64,000 bases of DNA. It comes from Aplidium turbinatum. Taxonomy: Eukaryota; Chordata; Ascidiacea; Aplousobranchia; Polyclinidae. The position numbers and the translations under genes are program-made. Under the pieces are notes generated by a model. It was not told where the DNA came from. It did no database searches and worked only from the letters and a program-made list of their open reading frames with translations. Shown piece by piece: positions 34,207-45,449 of the stretch. Position 1 is the stretch's first letter; each line of letters begins with the position of its first letter. The stretch covers positions 3,782,001 through 3,846,000 of the forward strand of contig OU964918.1 in assembly GCA_918807975.1 (NCBI GenBank). Direction: 5' to 3'.

Positions 34207-34628
34207 CAGTGGCGTAGCCAAGGGGGGGGTTTGGGGGTTACAACCCCCCCTTTGGCACGCGTGTGACGTCACGATATTGAGAATGATGCTTTCAGTCTAA
34301 AAAAAATTGCCTAATTTTAAACAAAACTGCATTAAAAGAGCGAGTTTTGCCAATAGCAAACATCTCAGCCAGGAATTAGCAACAAGAAAACACAGAGACT
34401 TAGCTTTATTTCCGAAAAATGCCGAAGAAAACATTATCTTATCCTTTTGCTATGCCACCGGACAGCACCATTTTACAGGAATATTCATACCCACATTTTT
34501 GTTGAAAATGCTCTCAGAATGCACCAAATTCAAAGTAATTTTTCAAAATTTTCTGGGGGAGGCCCCCCAGACCCCCCGCCGCTGGGTTGTCAAACCCCCC
34601 CTTTTCAAAATTCCTGGCTACGCTACTG
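34207..34628. mobile_element. hAT MITE, family C, copy 1
   Basis: Termini CAGTGGCGTAGCCA and TGGCTACGCTACTG. Flanks CTCTTACC (34199-34206) and CTCCTACC (34629-34636) match at 7 of 8 bases. The interior aligns end to end with 47594-48034. Open frames of over 100 codons across it are not conserved as coding and are not taken as a gene. Confidence 0.92.
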
Positions 34629-37507
34629 CTCCTACCTTACATAGTGCTTACATGCATATGGACACTGCGAGGTAACAGCATCAAGTTGTTTAAGTAAAAA
34701 ACGTAATTGTAATCAAATGTAGCTAGCGGTAGACCGATGACTTACTGCGCCAATTATCACAAAGTGCTGCATTCGCTCTTTGAATACAAGTGGTAAGCAC
34801 AGCAGAGCTCTCCAGCGATCTGCAAATACAAAATAACTATGAGCTGTGCATAATAGATAAGGTAAATGTGGTGCCAAACTCAGTTACCAAGTTTCGGGAA
34901 TGAGAAGATAAGGTTGTCATCACACTAGGCCTTCGGCACTAACCAAAGGAGAGTGGCCAGTTACTTTCTCTTGGCTTTGATATGTACTTAGGACAGTAGA
35001 CACAACAAAACTATCGTGCAAGACATGACAAGTGGCCAGAAAATATTAAATATTCGCTAAATATTTCACAATAGAATATTATCAGACAATTCTATGCAAT
35101 GTAAGTTGCTTCACCTATTTAATCAAATTAAATAAAAAATTACCGGTATGGGTTCGTGGTTTACCTGCTTCTTACGCAACAGTAAATGCATTATTGCTGG
35201 TCAAATGATAAAACTAGAGACTAGACATTGGGCTATCTCACCAAAAGGTCCAGGTAACTGTAATATATGGCTGCTCTATTTCAATACCTTCAAATCATAT
35301 ATTATATACTGTTTTTAACTTACCACTAAGGCCAATTATTTTAGCCAGTTCATTTAGGAAATTATTGATTTTTTATTCAAAACCTCCAACACTCGTTGGT
35401 TGGCAAGGGACACCTCTTGGCAGCTTACTTCGTTCCTCTTCAAGATCCGAGCTGCCTCAACGATCAACTGTCAATGATATAGCAATGTAGATACTTTGTC
35501 GTATATGATGCAGAGCGTATATTGAATGTAAAACCATGATACGATACTGTCTTTGTATGAAAACTCAATTGAAAAGCCAGACGTTTCTACATTAAATCAA
35601 CGTTTGTGAATGTTGAATTAACGTAGCAAAGACTGATTTCTAGACCTGGAATTTTCATTGAACGAAATGTTTTTTGTCACAACTTATAAAACCAAATGCT
35701 GTCAAGGTTAGGCCAAAAACAGTGTAAACAAAAAATACACAGATTACAGAATATATAATCTGCTACTGTGCAACCTACATGTTTTTTGTTGTTGCAATTT
35801 TTACTGGTGTTATAGCATATACGGTATACACAAAATACTACATAGACAGAAAAGTCAATAATTTTGGTTTAATTAGTTTGACAATTATAGTACGGTACTA
35901 GAATAAAGTCACAATGTTACTTACCATTACCAAACTATTTCGTGTCCAAGGTGCAGATCGTCCAAAGTAACGCAATTACGTAGTTGATTCCATTATTCTA
36001 CGTCAAGGGGAAATTCATGTGTGAACAACTTAGTTCACTAGTTGTTAATAATAATCCACGATGAAGTCACAGCGACAAACAAAACAATACCACTACAACA
36101 GGTTTCATACAAAGTTTTGCTGTGAAATAAACAAATAACATACTGTAACTTCATTTTAAATCGTGCTTTTCTCTGCATCATGACTACCTCTAGCACTGCC
36201 ATTGCCACTAAACTCAACAAAACAAGTAGCCTACAGCACATAAAAACTTGGTCAGCGAGAAGAATTTACAACATACAAACAACGCTTTCGTTTAACCAAA
36301 CAGTTCTGAGGCATGCTGTTGGTCATTTGTCAACCCTCGCTACACCCGACCGCACAGAGATACCAGTAAATGAGGTCAGCGTCAGAGTTCAGCGGTCAAT
36401 CAGGTCAGCGCAGAGTTCACGCTTCATTTATCTGACCAGCGTGATGCCGCACACAAAATACAGCACAAACAAAAATGCTAAAATACTCTACACTACACCC
36501 AAAATATGCTACTACGTTTAACACTTTGATCCTCAGGCCTGATCTGGCCCCCCTAATCGCATGGCCAAAGGCCACAGAGAGCCACTTTGGATGTTGTCAG
36601 TTTATACTTATTTTTGTGAAAAGACTCATAATGGCGCTTGATGTTATACTTAGCAGCTGAAACTGTTTTTTGGCAAACTAAACAGAGTGGTTTTCCTGAA
36701 TTTTCTGCAAATAAATAATCTTCTTCCTATTTGTTTTAAAATGATCTTTCTTCCACCTTTCTTTTTTTTACAAGTAGTCTACTCATTATCTTGACACTTA
36801 GGTTTTGCGAAACTGGTAAGTTTTAGGCTAGGACAAAAAGGCGAGTAACTGCATTAACATTGTTGTAAAAACATTGTTATGCATCACAAAGGATCGTTCA
36901 CAAAGTTTTTTGTCAATTACAAAAACAAAGAAACAAAAATTGAAGTGATATTGCTAGATTGAAGCAAAGCTATCAGTTCGAGGGCCCAAAAAAAACGCAG
37001 CTTGCGGGCCAAATTTGGCTCGCGATCCTGCAGTTGGACCACGCTGTCATAATTGAGATTGATTAGTGTTTTTCAACCCAATTACGTTGTTGTCTATCAA
37101 TTTTCTATGGTACAACAAAATAACTTCTCTTCCAAGTAACCAACAAAACTTAATTTTCAGCTTTATGCAATAACAGGAGACTACAATACACAGATTACAC
37201 CTCACACAGATGATAGACCGAAGGGTAATTGGGTTTCAATAGCGTCATGCAAACCCAATTGATTTGTTTTGCTTCTATCTATAGTTCAGCAAAATTACTT
37301 CTTTACAACATACCGTAGCTAATAAACGGTGACAGCTTTATTCTATCAATCCTGTGCGGTATCTAAAGGTTTGAAGAAATTGAAGAAGGGTAATAATCGG
37401 GTAGCCTACAAACTAAATGTTTTTTGTTAGCTCCATGTGTACGCTGAAATCACTTCTTTTGTTGAAACCATATGACAATTTCTTTGTTCTTGTTAGAAAC
37501 TATTCCC

Positions 37508-37600
37508 AGAAAGAAAACTCTGTCATTTTTACATTTTTTAACGTCTAAAGACGTTAAATCAACGTAAAGAACGAATTTTGCTGTCTGGGATAATGGCTGC
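37508..37600. repeat. Small hairpin element
   Basis: Outer inverted ends CCCAGA and TCTGGG, with an inner palindrome AACGTCTAAAGACGTT. Related in layout to the hairpins at 35577-35660 and 50122-50212. Confidence 0.5.
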
Positions 37601-38327
37601 TTTGCCTTGTACTCATTGTTTGACCACTTCTTTCAAGTAATAGTTTCTGTCCAACTATATTTTCTTTTTATTTATTTTGTGTTGTCTTTGTTACTTACGA
37701 CGACGGTGCAATTAAACTGTCTGATAGAAATCTACAATAAAAGAAGTAATGAAACCTAGCGCTATTTAATTGTATTTTAGTGAGTATCCCACATGGTTAG
37801 TCATAAACGTGCTACAGTGCAAATGGAATGGCTTTTGCTTCTTTGTTAGACGCTGTCGTGAAAATCAATAATTTAAAGTGCAACTGCACGATCAAATTAA
37901 CATTGGCTAGAATCCATTGCCAAGACGTCTGGTACGGGTTGAAAAACTCACTTCCTTACAATTGAGGCCCACAGCCAAGAAACCTACCTTTTTCCCACGC
38001 TCTCTAGCGCTTCTCTCTCACGCTACCTGGAAGTGGCAAACTCGTCTACGCCACCTAGCGATATGACGTCACTTGTAGTCGAACTTAGTGGAGACTAAAC
38101 TAGACGCGATAGGTAAATGCGCAAATTTATAAGGTATCTATAATGAAGACGCATCTTTCAGCCAGCATATTATACAAATTTAGTTGTTGATGCCTGTGTG
38201 CCAGGAGAGGTTTGCGATGCCCATCGCCGAAGGCTAGTTTTGTAGATTGGAACCGGCAAACTTGGTTATATTATATCGAAAAGATTTTGTATTGTACAAT
38301 AACGCTTCAACAATCAGTTCAGTTTGT

Positions 38328-38334
38328 TTTTATT
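38328..38334 (-). promoter_or_regulatory. Candidate polyadenylation signal for the P2X7-like gene
   Basis: AATAAA on the - strand about 145 bases past the stop codon of the exon at 38476-38644. Position is plausible; use is not shown. Confidence 0.4.
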
Positions 38335-38475
38335 TCTGACCATCACAACGAAAAAACGATATATGACAAACATAGCAGAGGTCTAGAAAAAGGTAGAAGC
38401 GACAAAACGCGGACGTTATAACGTGCATGATACCAAAGCAGGACAATCAGTTTAAAATATGGCACGGTCGCAACA

Positions 38476-38644
38476 TCATTGGGGCTGTTTTCTGAATCCA
38501 GCATAATCTCCATCGTCGCTAGGGTATTTTTTGCGAATAAAAGAGACAATGCAGGATGGCAGCACGACTCTGTTCGACTTGCCCAGAACTTCTCCATCCA
38601 ACAGCCACTCCAACACGTGCCTATAAGCGACCAGCCTGAATTGC
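38476..38644 (-). CDS. P2X7-tail-like domain gene, last exon
   Basis: Entered by acceptor ATATCTCCCAG and read with the GA left from the previous exon: EQFRLVAYRHVLEWLLDGEV, LGKSNRVVLPSCIVSFIRKK, YPSDDGDYAGFRK, then stop. The AYR..L.W..G..G..NR.V.PSC....IR..(F/Y)P...Y.GF pattern is the C-terminal half of the cytoplasmic zinc-binding domain first seen in mammalian P2X7 receptors and common, alone or fused, in invertebrate proteins. No ATP-gated channel part is visible. It lies antisense inside the 23.8-kb intron of the GPCR gene. It could be a host gene, a captured domain of a mobile element, or a pseudogene; the clean splice junction favours a real exon. Confidence 0.72.
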
Positions 38645-38736
38645 CTGGGAGATATAACAGCTTCGTTTAATAATGAATGGAACAATTACGCAACTGGCTT
38701 TTGAAAGGCTGTTGAACAGTAAACAAGATTACTCAC

Positions 38737-38919
38737 TCATTTGACAACTTTCCATCGCATCCTCTGGGCTTGTCATCTTTTTCCCAATTCTTCCTGTCAA
38801 CCCTGAAGAAGGTTTGCAGGACTGCTGGATTGACCAGTGCATGGAAGTCGTCCAACAGAGTGATGCAAGAGGTGCTCTCCGCCATGCCATTGAGCACCCT
38901 AACACACTGCCCGATTGCT
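38737..38919 (-). CDS. P2X7-tail-like domain gene, previous exon
   Basis: Ends at donor AATGA|GTGAGT and joins in frame to the exon at 38476-38644 across a 92-bp intron. Reads VLNGMAESTSCITLLDDFHA then LVNPAVLQTFFRVDRKNWEK, KDDKPRGCDGKLSNE. The CIT..DF....N..VLQT.F segment corresponds to the first half of the P2X7-tail domain. The start is uncertain: an acceptor-like AATCGGGCAG just before 38919 is a fair choice, though the frame is open further left to about 39002. The usual WCxCGxC zinc ligands further upstream were not found in frame, so they may be in another exon or lost. Confidence 0.62.
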
Positions 38920-39278
38920 AGGGAAGGGTCCATTCCATTTACTGACTTGATGAGCAAACTTGCACCACTTAATTCGCAAATGTTGATCGTTAGGGAAGGC
39001 AAAAAATTTCACCTTGCAACCAGGAACAGATTTTGTGTGACAGATAGAACAAATTTTCACCATTTTAAATATTTAGCTCAGAACTACAATAATCTAAGAA
39101 ACGAAATTGCTAGAGAAATGTTTTCTTTTAAAAGTTCATTTTTCCAAGGGATACATTTGAACGAAAGACTTGAAACTTACAAGAATGTTACATGACATTG
39201 GTTAAGACGTAGCCTACCTCGCATGCTTTCCTTATGGGCCTATGACAGCTTTGGTCAGTCTCTTAAACCAACAATTGT

Positions 39279-39574
39279 TTGTTTGTTTGTTTATCTTTAT
39301 CCTGCATTGCGGGAAAGCGGACTTGAGCGCTATGCATCGGTGTACGCCTTTCGACGTACACCTGACCCACGCTGCAGCCGACGGCAATGTCTGTTTCCGG
39401 TTGTCTACTCTACTTATTACTGAAATTTGGTACTACCCATTACTCGAAATCGATCACTGGGTAGAGGCAATTATCGTAAAGTTTCTTGCCCAGAGAAACA
39501 ACAGCAAGTGCGGGTGGCTGGAGTCGAACAAGCAGGCTCTCGACTGCGAGCCCAACGCGCTAACCACTCGGCAT
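39279..39574 (-). mobile_element. tRNA-derived SINE family B, copy 2
   Basis: Very similar to 32070-32396 over its whole length, with a GTTTGTTTGTTTGTTT-side tail. It lacks the first ~12 bases of the tRNA-like head (ends at ACCACTCGGC). The two copies differ at few positions, suggesting recent activity. Confidence 0.88.
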
Positions 39575-40900
39575 GAACAACTAAAGACAACAGACCTGGC
39601 TTATTTTTTCAAACTAGAGATTGCAAAGAGCCTATACTACTTGCTTTCACATAAAAAGCACGTGCCACAAGATCGAAGCAGCGAAACAAACCTCTTCCCT
39701 CTAAGACTAAGCCAACCAAAGGACTTGCAACACCGATAGTCGCTCCGAGGTCTGACTACAATTGACGTCATAATCCGCGTGTTGCGCAATGCAATCCGTC
39801 ATTGCATGAACGTTGCCAAAAATACAAGCGCGTGGAAAACCATGGTTTTGATAATTTTTATTGAGATAAATATAGCCTTAAAAAGTAAGGGCGAGGTTGG
39901 TATTTATAGATTGAAACATGCTCTTTCAGATAAAGTGAGGTCAAAGTCATCGTGCAGTTGCACTTTAAACATCAACAAGTTTGCAAATGAGAAATTTCAT
40001 ATAATTTCAATAGTAGGCTGCTCTTCTCACATCGAAATATTTACATCCGCTTGTAAGGCAAAACAACACAAACAAAAAAGGCAATTATGTAGGTACTATT
40101 GATAAAGGAATGCTTGTTTCCATAAAAACTAGAAATTATGAGTTTCGGAAAGCATTGGCTTGTGAAAAGCAAATGCAATTTTTGTTTAAATTTGATAGTG
40201 AAAACTGAAAACGATAGAAACCATTGATATCAGGCCGATGTAATTAGTCATTTTTGCATTGCACAACAATGTAAACCGTCATTGTTTACTGAAAATTTTA
40301 GTCATTATTTACATTGTAACATAATGTAACAATGCAAGATTTTATAACCAGTAAAATACCTATAGGTTTTTAGCATCGAAGATTTCAGAAGTAAAGCACG
40401 ATGTAAGATTCGCACGCAAAGCTATCTGATATAATACACTAGCACACACACTCCGCATTGCGTTGGAGCGGGCTCATTGTGTTTCAGCGCTTTGCATGAA
40501 ACTGGATGAGCACGGTAATTAAAAGGCTGCAGATAAAGCAACGGGTACTTCCTTTTGGTTTTGTTTGCTTCACACAGATGCGAACATAATAGCAGCTGTC
40601 GGATTAGCGGTTTCACAAAAAGAGACATTAAAATTGCAGCTGACTTACTGTTTACGTTTTCTTGTTACTCGAAACTCGAATGCCCACTGAGACCGAGCAG
40701 TGAGCACCAATTAGAAGACAAAAACGTTCATATAAAAATAATAGAAGCCGCACAAAACGTTCAAAAAATAAAAAAAGTAGCCGCGGTTTCTATTCAAGAA
40801 AATACTGTACATAATTTCAACCTGTGCTTTGAGCACAAATCATCATCATCATTATGTTCCTTTCTCGTATTGAGGGTTGGATACAATGCGCCATTGTTCT
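39575..40900. other. Intron, no gene accepted
   Basis: Contains an open + frame at 40555-40938 without recognisable features, and palindrome-rich AT sequence at 40240-40340 (TTTACATTGTAACATAATGT). Nothing else was identified. Confidence 0.4.
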
Positions 40901-40904
40901 CTAC

Positions 40905-41110
40905 CATGAGCTATTCGTACTGCATTTTCATAACTTAATTTTGTCCATTTAGTGATGTTTGATGTCCAAATCATTCTTGGTCTGCCTTTGTTTTTTTTAC
41001 CGTTTATCTTCCCTTCTACTCTATTACCGGTAATGATCTTTGTAACGAGTTTTGCCTTATTGTGTGTCCGAAATACTTCAATTTTCTTCTTTTGACTATT
41101 TGTAAGAGAA
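40905..41110 (-). pseudogene. LINE ORF2 C-terminal fragment (copy 5)
   Basis: The - strand reading gives KLVTKIITGNRVEGKINGKK then NKGRPRMIWTSNITKWTKL, a typical LINE C-terminus with the GRPR..W motif. The start of the preceding FGHTIR-like block is in another frame. Short, 5' truncated, dead. Confidence 0.75.
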
Positions 41111-41154
41111 TTTTGCTTGAATTAAATTTGGATAATACTTCATCCGTTACTGAT

Positions 41155-41343
41155 CTTTTGTTTCCATGAAATTTTTAACATTTGCCTGTATGACCAGCTG
41201 AGCACAAAGGCATATTGCATTTGAAGCAACGATGAGAAACTTTGGTGAAATTATTTCTTTTTTTGGAATATCCCGTTCCTCTGGTGTCGTCTACACATAT
41301 GGCACAGCGCTTTTTGAATGGCTGTGGCTGATAATTTGGTTGT
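41155..41343 (-). pseudogene. piggyBac transposase C-terminal zinc finger remnant
   Basis: Reads PNYQPQPFKKRCAICVDDTR then a segment ending HRCFKCNMPLCSAGHTGKC and stop. The Cys/His spacing is that of the C-terminal domain of piggyBac transposases. The rest of the gene is missing because the Tc1 fold-back element at 41345 is inserted immediately upstream of this piece. Confidence 0.75.
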
Positions 41344-41567
41344 ACAGTCGTGTCTATATTAATTGACTCAAGCAGGAAAAAGCATACAATTTCAGTTATT
41401 CAACGTTTTTATTATTTATTTTACACAATACAATACATACACAATACATAACTTGTGTGACCACCTCAATCCTTCAGCACCTCTTTCACACGCTTTGGCA
41501 TCGATTCAACAAGCTTTTTGCAGTTTTTTTGCATTTCTGGGTGTCTATACCATACTTGAATAATGGC

Positions 41568-41792
41568 CTATATGAGTTTGGTTTTTGTAGTACAATCGAG
41601 TTTTTGCAAACGAGATTTCAAAATGGACCAAAGGTTTTCTATTGGGTTGAGGTCAGGAGAGTTTCCAGGCCAATCTAGAACGTTTATCTTAAGTTGATGA
41701 AAAACTCTCTTTATTTGCTTGGATGTATGGCATGAAGCAAGATCTTGCTGAAATACCACCCCCACCTTCAGGAAATGCCCTTTGCATGTCAT
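41568..41792 (-). pseudogene. Tc1 transposase 3' half, left arm
   Basis: Reads VGVVFQQDLASCHTSKQ, then LDWPGNSPDLNPIENLWSIL. The Asp of QQD and the Glu of LNPIE are 34 residues apart, the DD34E spacing of the Tc1 family. The frame is open for 74 residues to KTKLI. The first catalytic Asp and the paired helix-turn-helix domain are absent. Confidence 0.92.
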
Positions 41793-41916
41793 GAGTTAAG
41801 GTTCGTGTTATCAATTCAGAGTATCGAGCTGACCTCATCATTCCCTCAATGAGGATGAACTGAGGGAATGATGAACTCAGCTAGACACACTGAATTGATA
41901 ACACGAACCTTAACTC

Positions 41917-42141
41917 ATGACATGCAAAGGGCATTTCCTGAAAGTGGGGGTGGTATTTCAGCAAGATTTTGCTCCATGCCATACATCCAAGCAAATGAAG
42001 AGATTTTTTCATCAACTTAAGATAAACGTTCTAGACTGGCCTGGAAACTCTCCTGACCTCAACCCAATAGAACCCCTTTGGTCAATTTTGAAATCTCGTT
42101 TGCAAAAACTCGATTGCACTACAAAAACCAAACTCATATAG
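41917..42141 (+). pseudogene. Tc1 transposase 3' half, right arm
   Basis: Inverted copy of the left-arm fragment: VGVVFQQDFAPCHTSKQ, then LDWPGNSPDLNPIEPLWSIL, again DD34E spacing. Five residues differ between the arms (for example LAS against FAP, NLW against PLW), so the arms have diverged modestly and are not a sequencing-assembly mirror image. Confidence 0.92.
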
Positions 42142-42578
42142 GCCATTATTCAAGTATGGTATAGACACCCAGAAATGCAAAAAAACTGCAAAAAGCTTGT
42201 TGAATCGATGCCAAAGCGTGTGAAAGAGGTGCTGAAGAATCGAGGTGGTCACACAAGTTATTAACACCGGGTTTCAAAATGTATTGTGTAAAATAAATAA
42301 TCCAAACGTTGAATAACTGAAATTGTATGCTTTTTCCTGCTTGAGTCAATTAATATGGACACGACTGTATTGTAGGCTACTAGCAGTAAGCTACTTCTCC
42401 CCAGGAACCCCATTATTGACTTACATAGGTGATTATTGAGTTGAGGAGTATTGTCGAGACGGTGCACGGCGGCTCCTGCGTACGCCACATAACATCGTCA
42501 TAAGAAGCACCACCTCAAACGTACGGAAATCTCCAAGTAAAAGCACAATGAAAAATTAGAAGCCACATTTGAAACATA

Positions 42579-43560
42579 TTAGAAATACCAGTTGTCAACA
42601 GTGTAATTTCGGTAAAAATCAACAAAGCATTTTTTGTCCTTGGTGATGCATAAATGCACTTTGCATTTTTCGCAGTAAAACACAGGGGTTGCCTTACAAT
42701 TGGGGTTCTTGCATCTTCCTCTTGCCATCACTACTGGAAAGTGATGGTACCTATCGGTTCTGATTTCAACAGGAGGTATTGCTTTCGTAGCAGCACCTAA
42801 TTTCTTTTTTTTATGAATTGTGAAGTCGTTGCCTGTGATGGCCGCTCTCTTTTGCGAGGTGTCGTAGGTTTTCTTTCAAGAAGCAGAGCTTCAGCAATAC
42901 AAAGCTTAGATTCTTAAAGCATCATTGTTTTCTCAGAACCACTGACAGCGAAAGAGTCCTTTCTATGCAACAGCCAGCAGTTTATTATAGTTAGATCTAA
43001 AAAATGATTTATGGTAATACTTTTTGATTCGATATAGAGCCATGAGAGAGTTCATGAGATCAACGCCTCCCATACCGTTTTAGAACATTTTTCTTTTTTG
43101 TCAAGCCGTTTGTACTCTCCCTTTGGTTGAGCAGTAGCAAAGGTGGACAATAAAGTGACAGATCTGTTGCCTATCCATTTTACCGCACGTACTTCCGTGC
43201 CATCAACCACAACTTTCTTTTCATCATGAGCACCCCTTTTTGTCACCGGAAAATGTAATCCCTGGTAGCCGATTAACTGCCACAGTCCCTAAACAGTGTA
43301 TATTTGATTTTTCCAGATGGGTTACAAGAGGAATAGATGTAAACCATCTGTCAAAGTAAAGCAAATGGTCAAGACCCCTTGAAACAGATCTGCATAAATT
43401 TATTACCACATTGGAGCTGGCTCCAAAGTCTGGCTGATCAGGCAATGGTTCGATTTTTCCTGAATACACAAAGAAATCGTGTACAAAACCAGTTTTTCGA
43501 CTATACAGTAGCTACCAAAGCTGTTCTGCAGGATGTTATTCCTCTTGGACGTATGATTGC
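42579..43560 (-). pseudogene. piggyBac transposase, catalytic and C-terminal region
   Basis: In order on the - strand: KTGFVHDFFVYSGKIEPLPD, LDHLLYFDRWFTSIPLVTHL (the second catalytic Asp is in YFDRWF), IHCLGTVAVNRLPGITF, a frame change near 43230, then VRAVKWIGNRSVTLLST, GVDLMNSLMALYRIKKYY, a stretch with several stops, and finally RGRCKNPNCKATPVFYCEKC with KVHLC (zinc-binding tail) ending at a stop at 42579. Clearly a dead copy of a family different from the one at 3605-4803. Its ends were not found. Confidence 0.85.
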
Positions 43561-43752
43561 TTGTTAGGTCAGGTGGTTGATATCTTCATCAATGCTTGAA
43601 AAAAAGAAATGGGCCAACTGCGAAGTATAGGCTGCTGTTGAAAATTGAATGAGGCTGTTCATCGGGCATTTAGTTAAATAACATGATGCGTTCTACTGGT
43701 GTAAATTAAGCTAAACTATCACACGATGTATAAAGTGACAATCTGCTTTTAT

Positions 43753-43795
43753 TCCGACGTTTCGTCAATCAGACACGACTGACTTCTTCAGGGAG
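43753..43795 (-). ncRNA. Hammerhead-like motif, possibly Penelope-derived
   Basis: On the - strand: CTGAAGA (fits CUGANGA), then AGTCAGTC, loop GTGTCT, GATTGAC (a 7-bp stem), then GAAACGTC (GAAA core followed by a GUC-like cleavage site). The spacing fits a hammerhead with an extremely short helix III, a form known from Penelope-like retroelements. The reverse transcriptase is not seen nearby. Activity is doubtful. Confidence 0.4.
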
Positions 43796-44004
43796 CTAGA
43801 CCAGGTAGTGGCTACCTGTCTAACATGGCAAAACACAGGACCATGTTGCTGAAATCAACTAAACATGTAAAAAAATATACATAGGATACTGTATTTGCAT
43901 ATTGTGTGAAAATGTTATCTAGAATTTTAAGTCGAGTAAAAACACAAAATTGTCCTTAGACTAGATAGCCACAACATCAAAATTTACCGTAGGCTATTTC
44001 TGCA

Positions 44005-44560
44005 TTGCAACGTATATTCAAATCATGTCCATCATGCGAGCACCCCCGTCGACTGAAATCAAGACACCCATTCGTGCCAGCCGCCCGACTTCTCATCAAC
44101 GAAGCTGATGTACAAGACATCTCTGCGGCTACTTGGGCGGACCATAAATGGAGTTCTGAATGGAAGTCAAGCGCCACCAGACTCTATTCGTTCATCCCCG
44201 ACGCCGACAAGCGCCCCATCGGCCTGACACTACCAAGACAGGCATGGGTGCGCCTCAACCGTCTCCGTACGGGCGTCGGGCTTTTTCGCTCAACGATGCA
44301 CCAATGGGGAATGGCCTCTTCCTCCTCCTGTGAATGTGGTGCCGAGGAACAGACCGCAGACCACATCATCAATGACTGTTCCATCTTCAAGCCACCTAAC
44401 GGAGTGGAAGGTCTGCGTGTCATGGATGATGAAACCAAAGACTGGCTGCTCTCTATTAGCCTTCCAGTGTAGTCCGGGAACATCGTGAATCTGGGGTGGT
44501 AAATGGATAGACCCTCGGCCCCTGAGGCTCACACGACGACGACGATGTCCATCATACACA
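44005..44560 (+). pseudogene. LINE ORF2 C-terminus and 3' UTR (best copy)
   Basis: An open frame of 155 codons encodes the last part of a non-LTR retrotransposon polyprotein: VPAARLLINEADVQDISAAT, WADHKWSSEWKSS, LPRQAWVRLNRLRTGVGLF, then SSSCECGAEEQTADHIINDC, a CxC...HxxxxC zinc knuckle typical of Jockey/CR1-like elements, ending LLSISLPV and stop at 44472. The 3' UTR holds GGGGTGGTAAATGGATAGAC and CGACGACGAC. No reverse transcriptase core: the copy is 5' truncated. It serves as reference for copies at 14160, 22080, 22690 and 56190. Open - strand frames here are shadows. Confidence 0.9.
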
Positions 44561-44803
44561 AGATGCAACCATTGCCTTTGAGGCTACATTTTTACACTTC
44601 TAAGGAAACACAGTCACCAAACTAAGTAGGCCTAAGCATTGAGAAAGCTGTTACTGTTGACACAGAAGTGAAAAGGCTTAGAAAGTTTCATTATTTTTTT
44701 TATCAACGCTTTAATGATTTGTGTTTGAAACCGATTAGTTTTGCCCAGGAGACAGGACAGATCTGTCATATACTCTCCAGAAATCGGCTGTGAACGCTTA
44801 GGT

Positions 44804-45441
44804 CAGTGGTTCTCAACCTTTTGTTTTGGCGGACCCCTTTTGGTACCTTCAAAGCGGTCGCGGACCCTTAAAAAAATTGTATCTGAAATTTTGGTATATC
44901 AATTCTCCTACAATAGAATCAAATGTTTCATAGGTTTCGAAACGACACACGTGGACAAATTTGCTGAACTCGCTGACGATTGACGACATTGACGAAATTG
45001 TGTTATGAGCTTTATGTTGGCAGTTGGCACACAGCATCAAAAATCAGTAGGCTAATCTATATGTTAATTTGATGTTTTTCTATAAATTTTATCAAAAATC
45101 AATAGAATTTTGCGACCGTTACAAACCATTTCTCCCTTTTTTAATTTCTAATCAATATTAATTCGTTATAATCTTTGTCATTGCAAAACTGTGAGCGGTG
45201 ATAGACTGCTGACTAACGTTTGCAATTCTAAGTTAAGCATTGATCAAAAGACATCGCACCAGTACGTAGGGAAGTAGGTTACAGTTTGAAAATCACGGTA
45301 ATACAGAAATAAAGCACAACCAACCAATGTTTAAATTTCGTAATTTATCAATCATGCTGCAAACTCGGAAACTTTCACGGACCCCCTGAAATCGCTTCGC
45401 GGACCTCTTGGAGTCCGCGGACCCCCGGTTGAGAACCACTG
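44804..45441. mobile_element. hAT MITE, perfect 8-bp duplication
   Basis: Termini CAGTGGTTCTCAACC and GGTTGAGAACCACTG, perfect inverts. Flanks GCTTAGGT at 44796-44803 and 45442-45449. GCGGACCC-type repeats inside both ends. 638 bp, no transposase. The termini are of the common animal Charlie-like class. Confidence 0.95.
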
Positions 45442-45449
45442 GCTTAGGT

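Larger units (their letters stand above)
34637..38475. other. Intron, mostly featureless
   Basis: Long AT-rich intron part. A possible diverged hAT MITE lies at about 36520-37047 (right end GCAGTTGGACCACGCTG; left end less clear, no matching flanks). Small hairpin elements lie at about 35577-35660 and 37508-37600. No gene seen. Confidence 0.4.
41345..42367. mobile_element. Tc1-like fold-back element (1-kb palindrome)
   Basis: Flanked by TA at 41343-41344 and 42368-42369. The ends CAGTCGTGTCTATATTAATT and AATTAATATGGACACGACTG are inverted. The inversion does not stop after a normal short terminus: both halves, 41345 to about 41850 and about 41863 to 42367, are inverted copies of each other with a loop of about 12 bases near 41851-41862. 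Each arm carries the same 3' half of a Tc1 transposase, one per strand. No first catalytic Asp or DNA-binding domain is present, so the element is non-autonomous. Confidence 0.93.

Noticed and set aside
34307-34675. 122-codon + frame, similar to 47649-48116
   Set aside because: Both are inside copies of a hAT MITE; the similarity is from the repeat, with G/C tracts at the ends read as poly-Pro.
36520-37047. A complete hAT MITE
   Set aside because: The right end looks typical, but the left end matches poorly and the 8-bp flanks differ, so only a tentative mention is made.
38770-39195. 141-codon + frame
   Set aside because: It is the antisense of the P2X7-like exon, whose splice sites and motifs are on the - strand.
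40555-40938. 127-codon + frame
   Set aside because: Poly-Ser/Lys low-complexity residues, no family motif and no splice or promoter context; left as unassigned.
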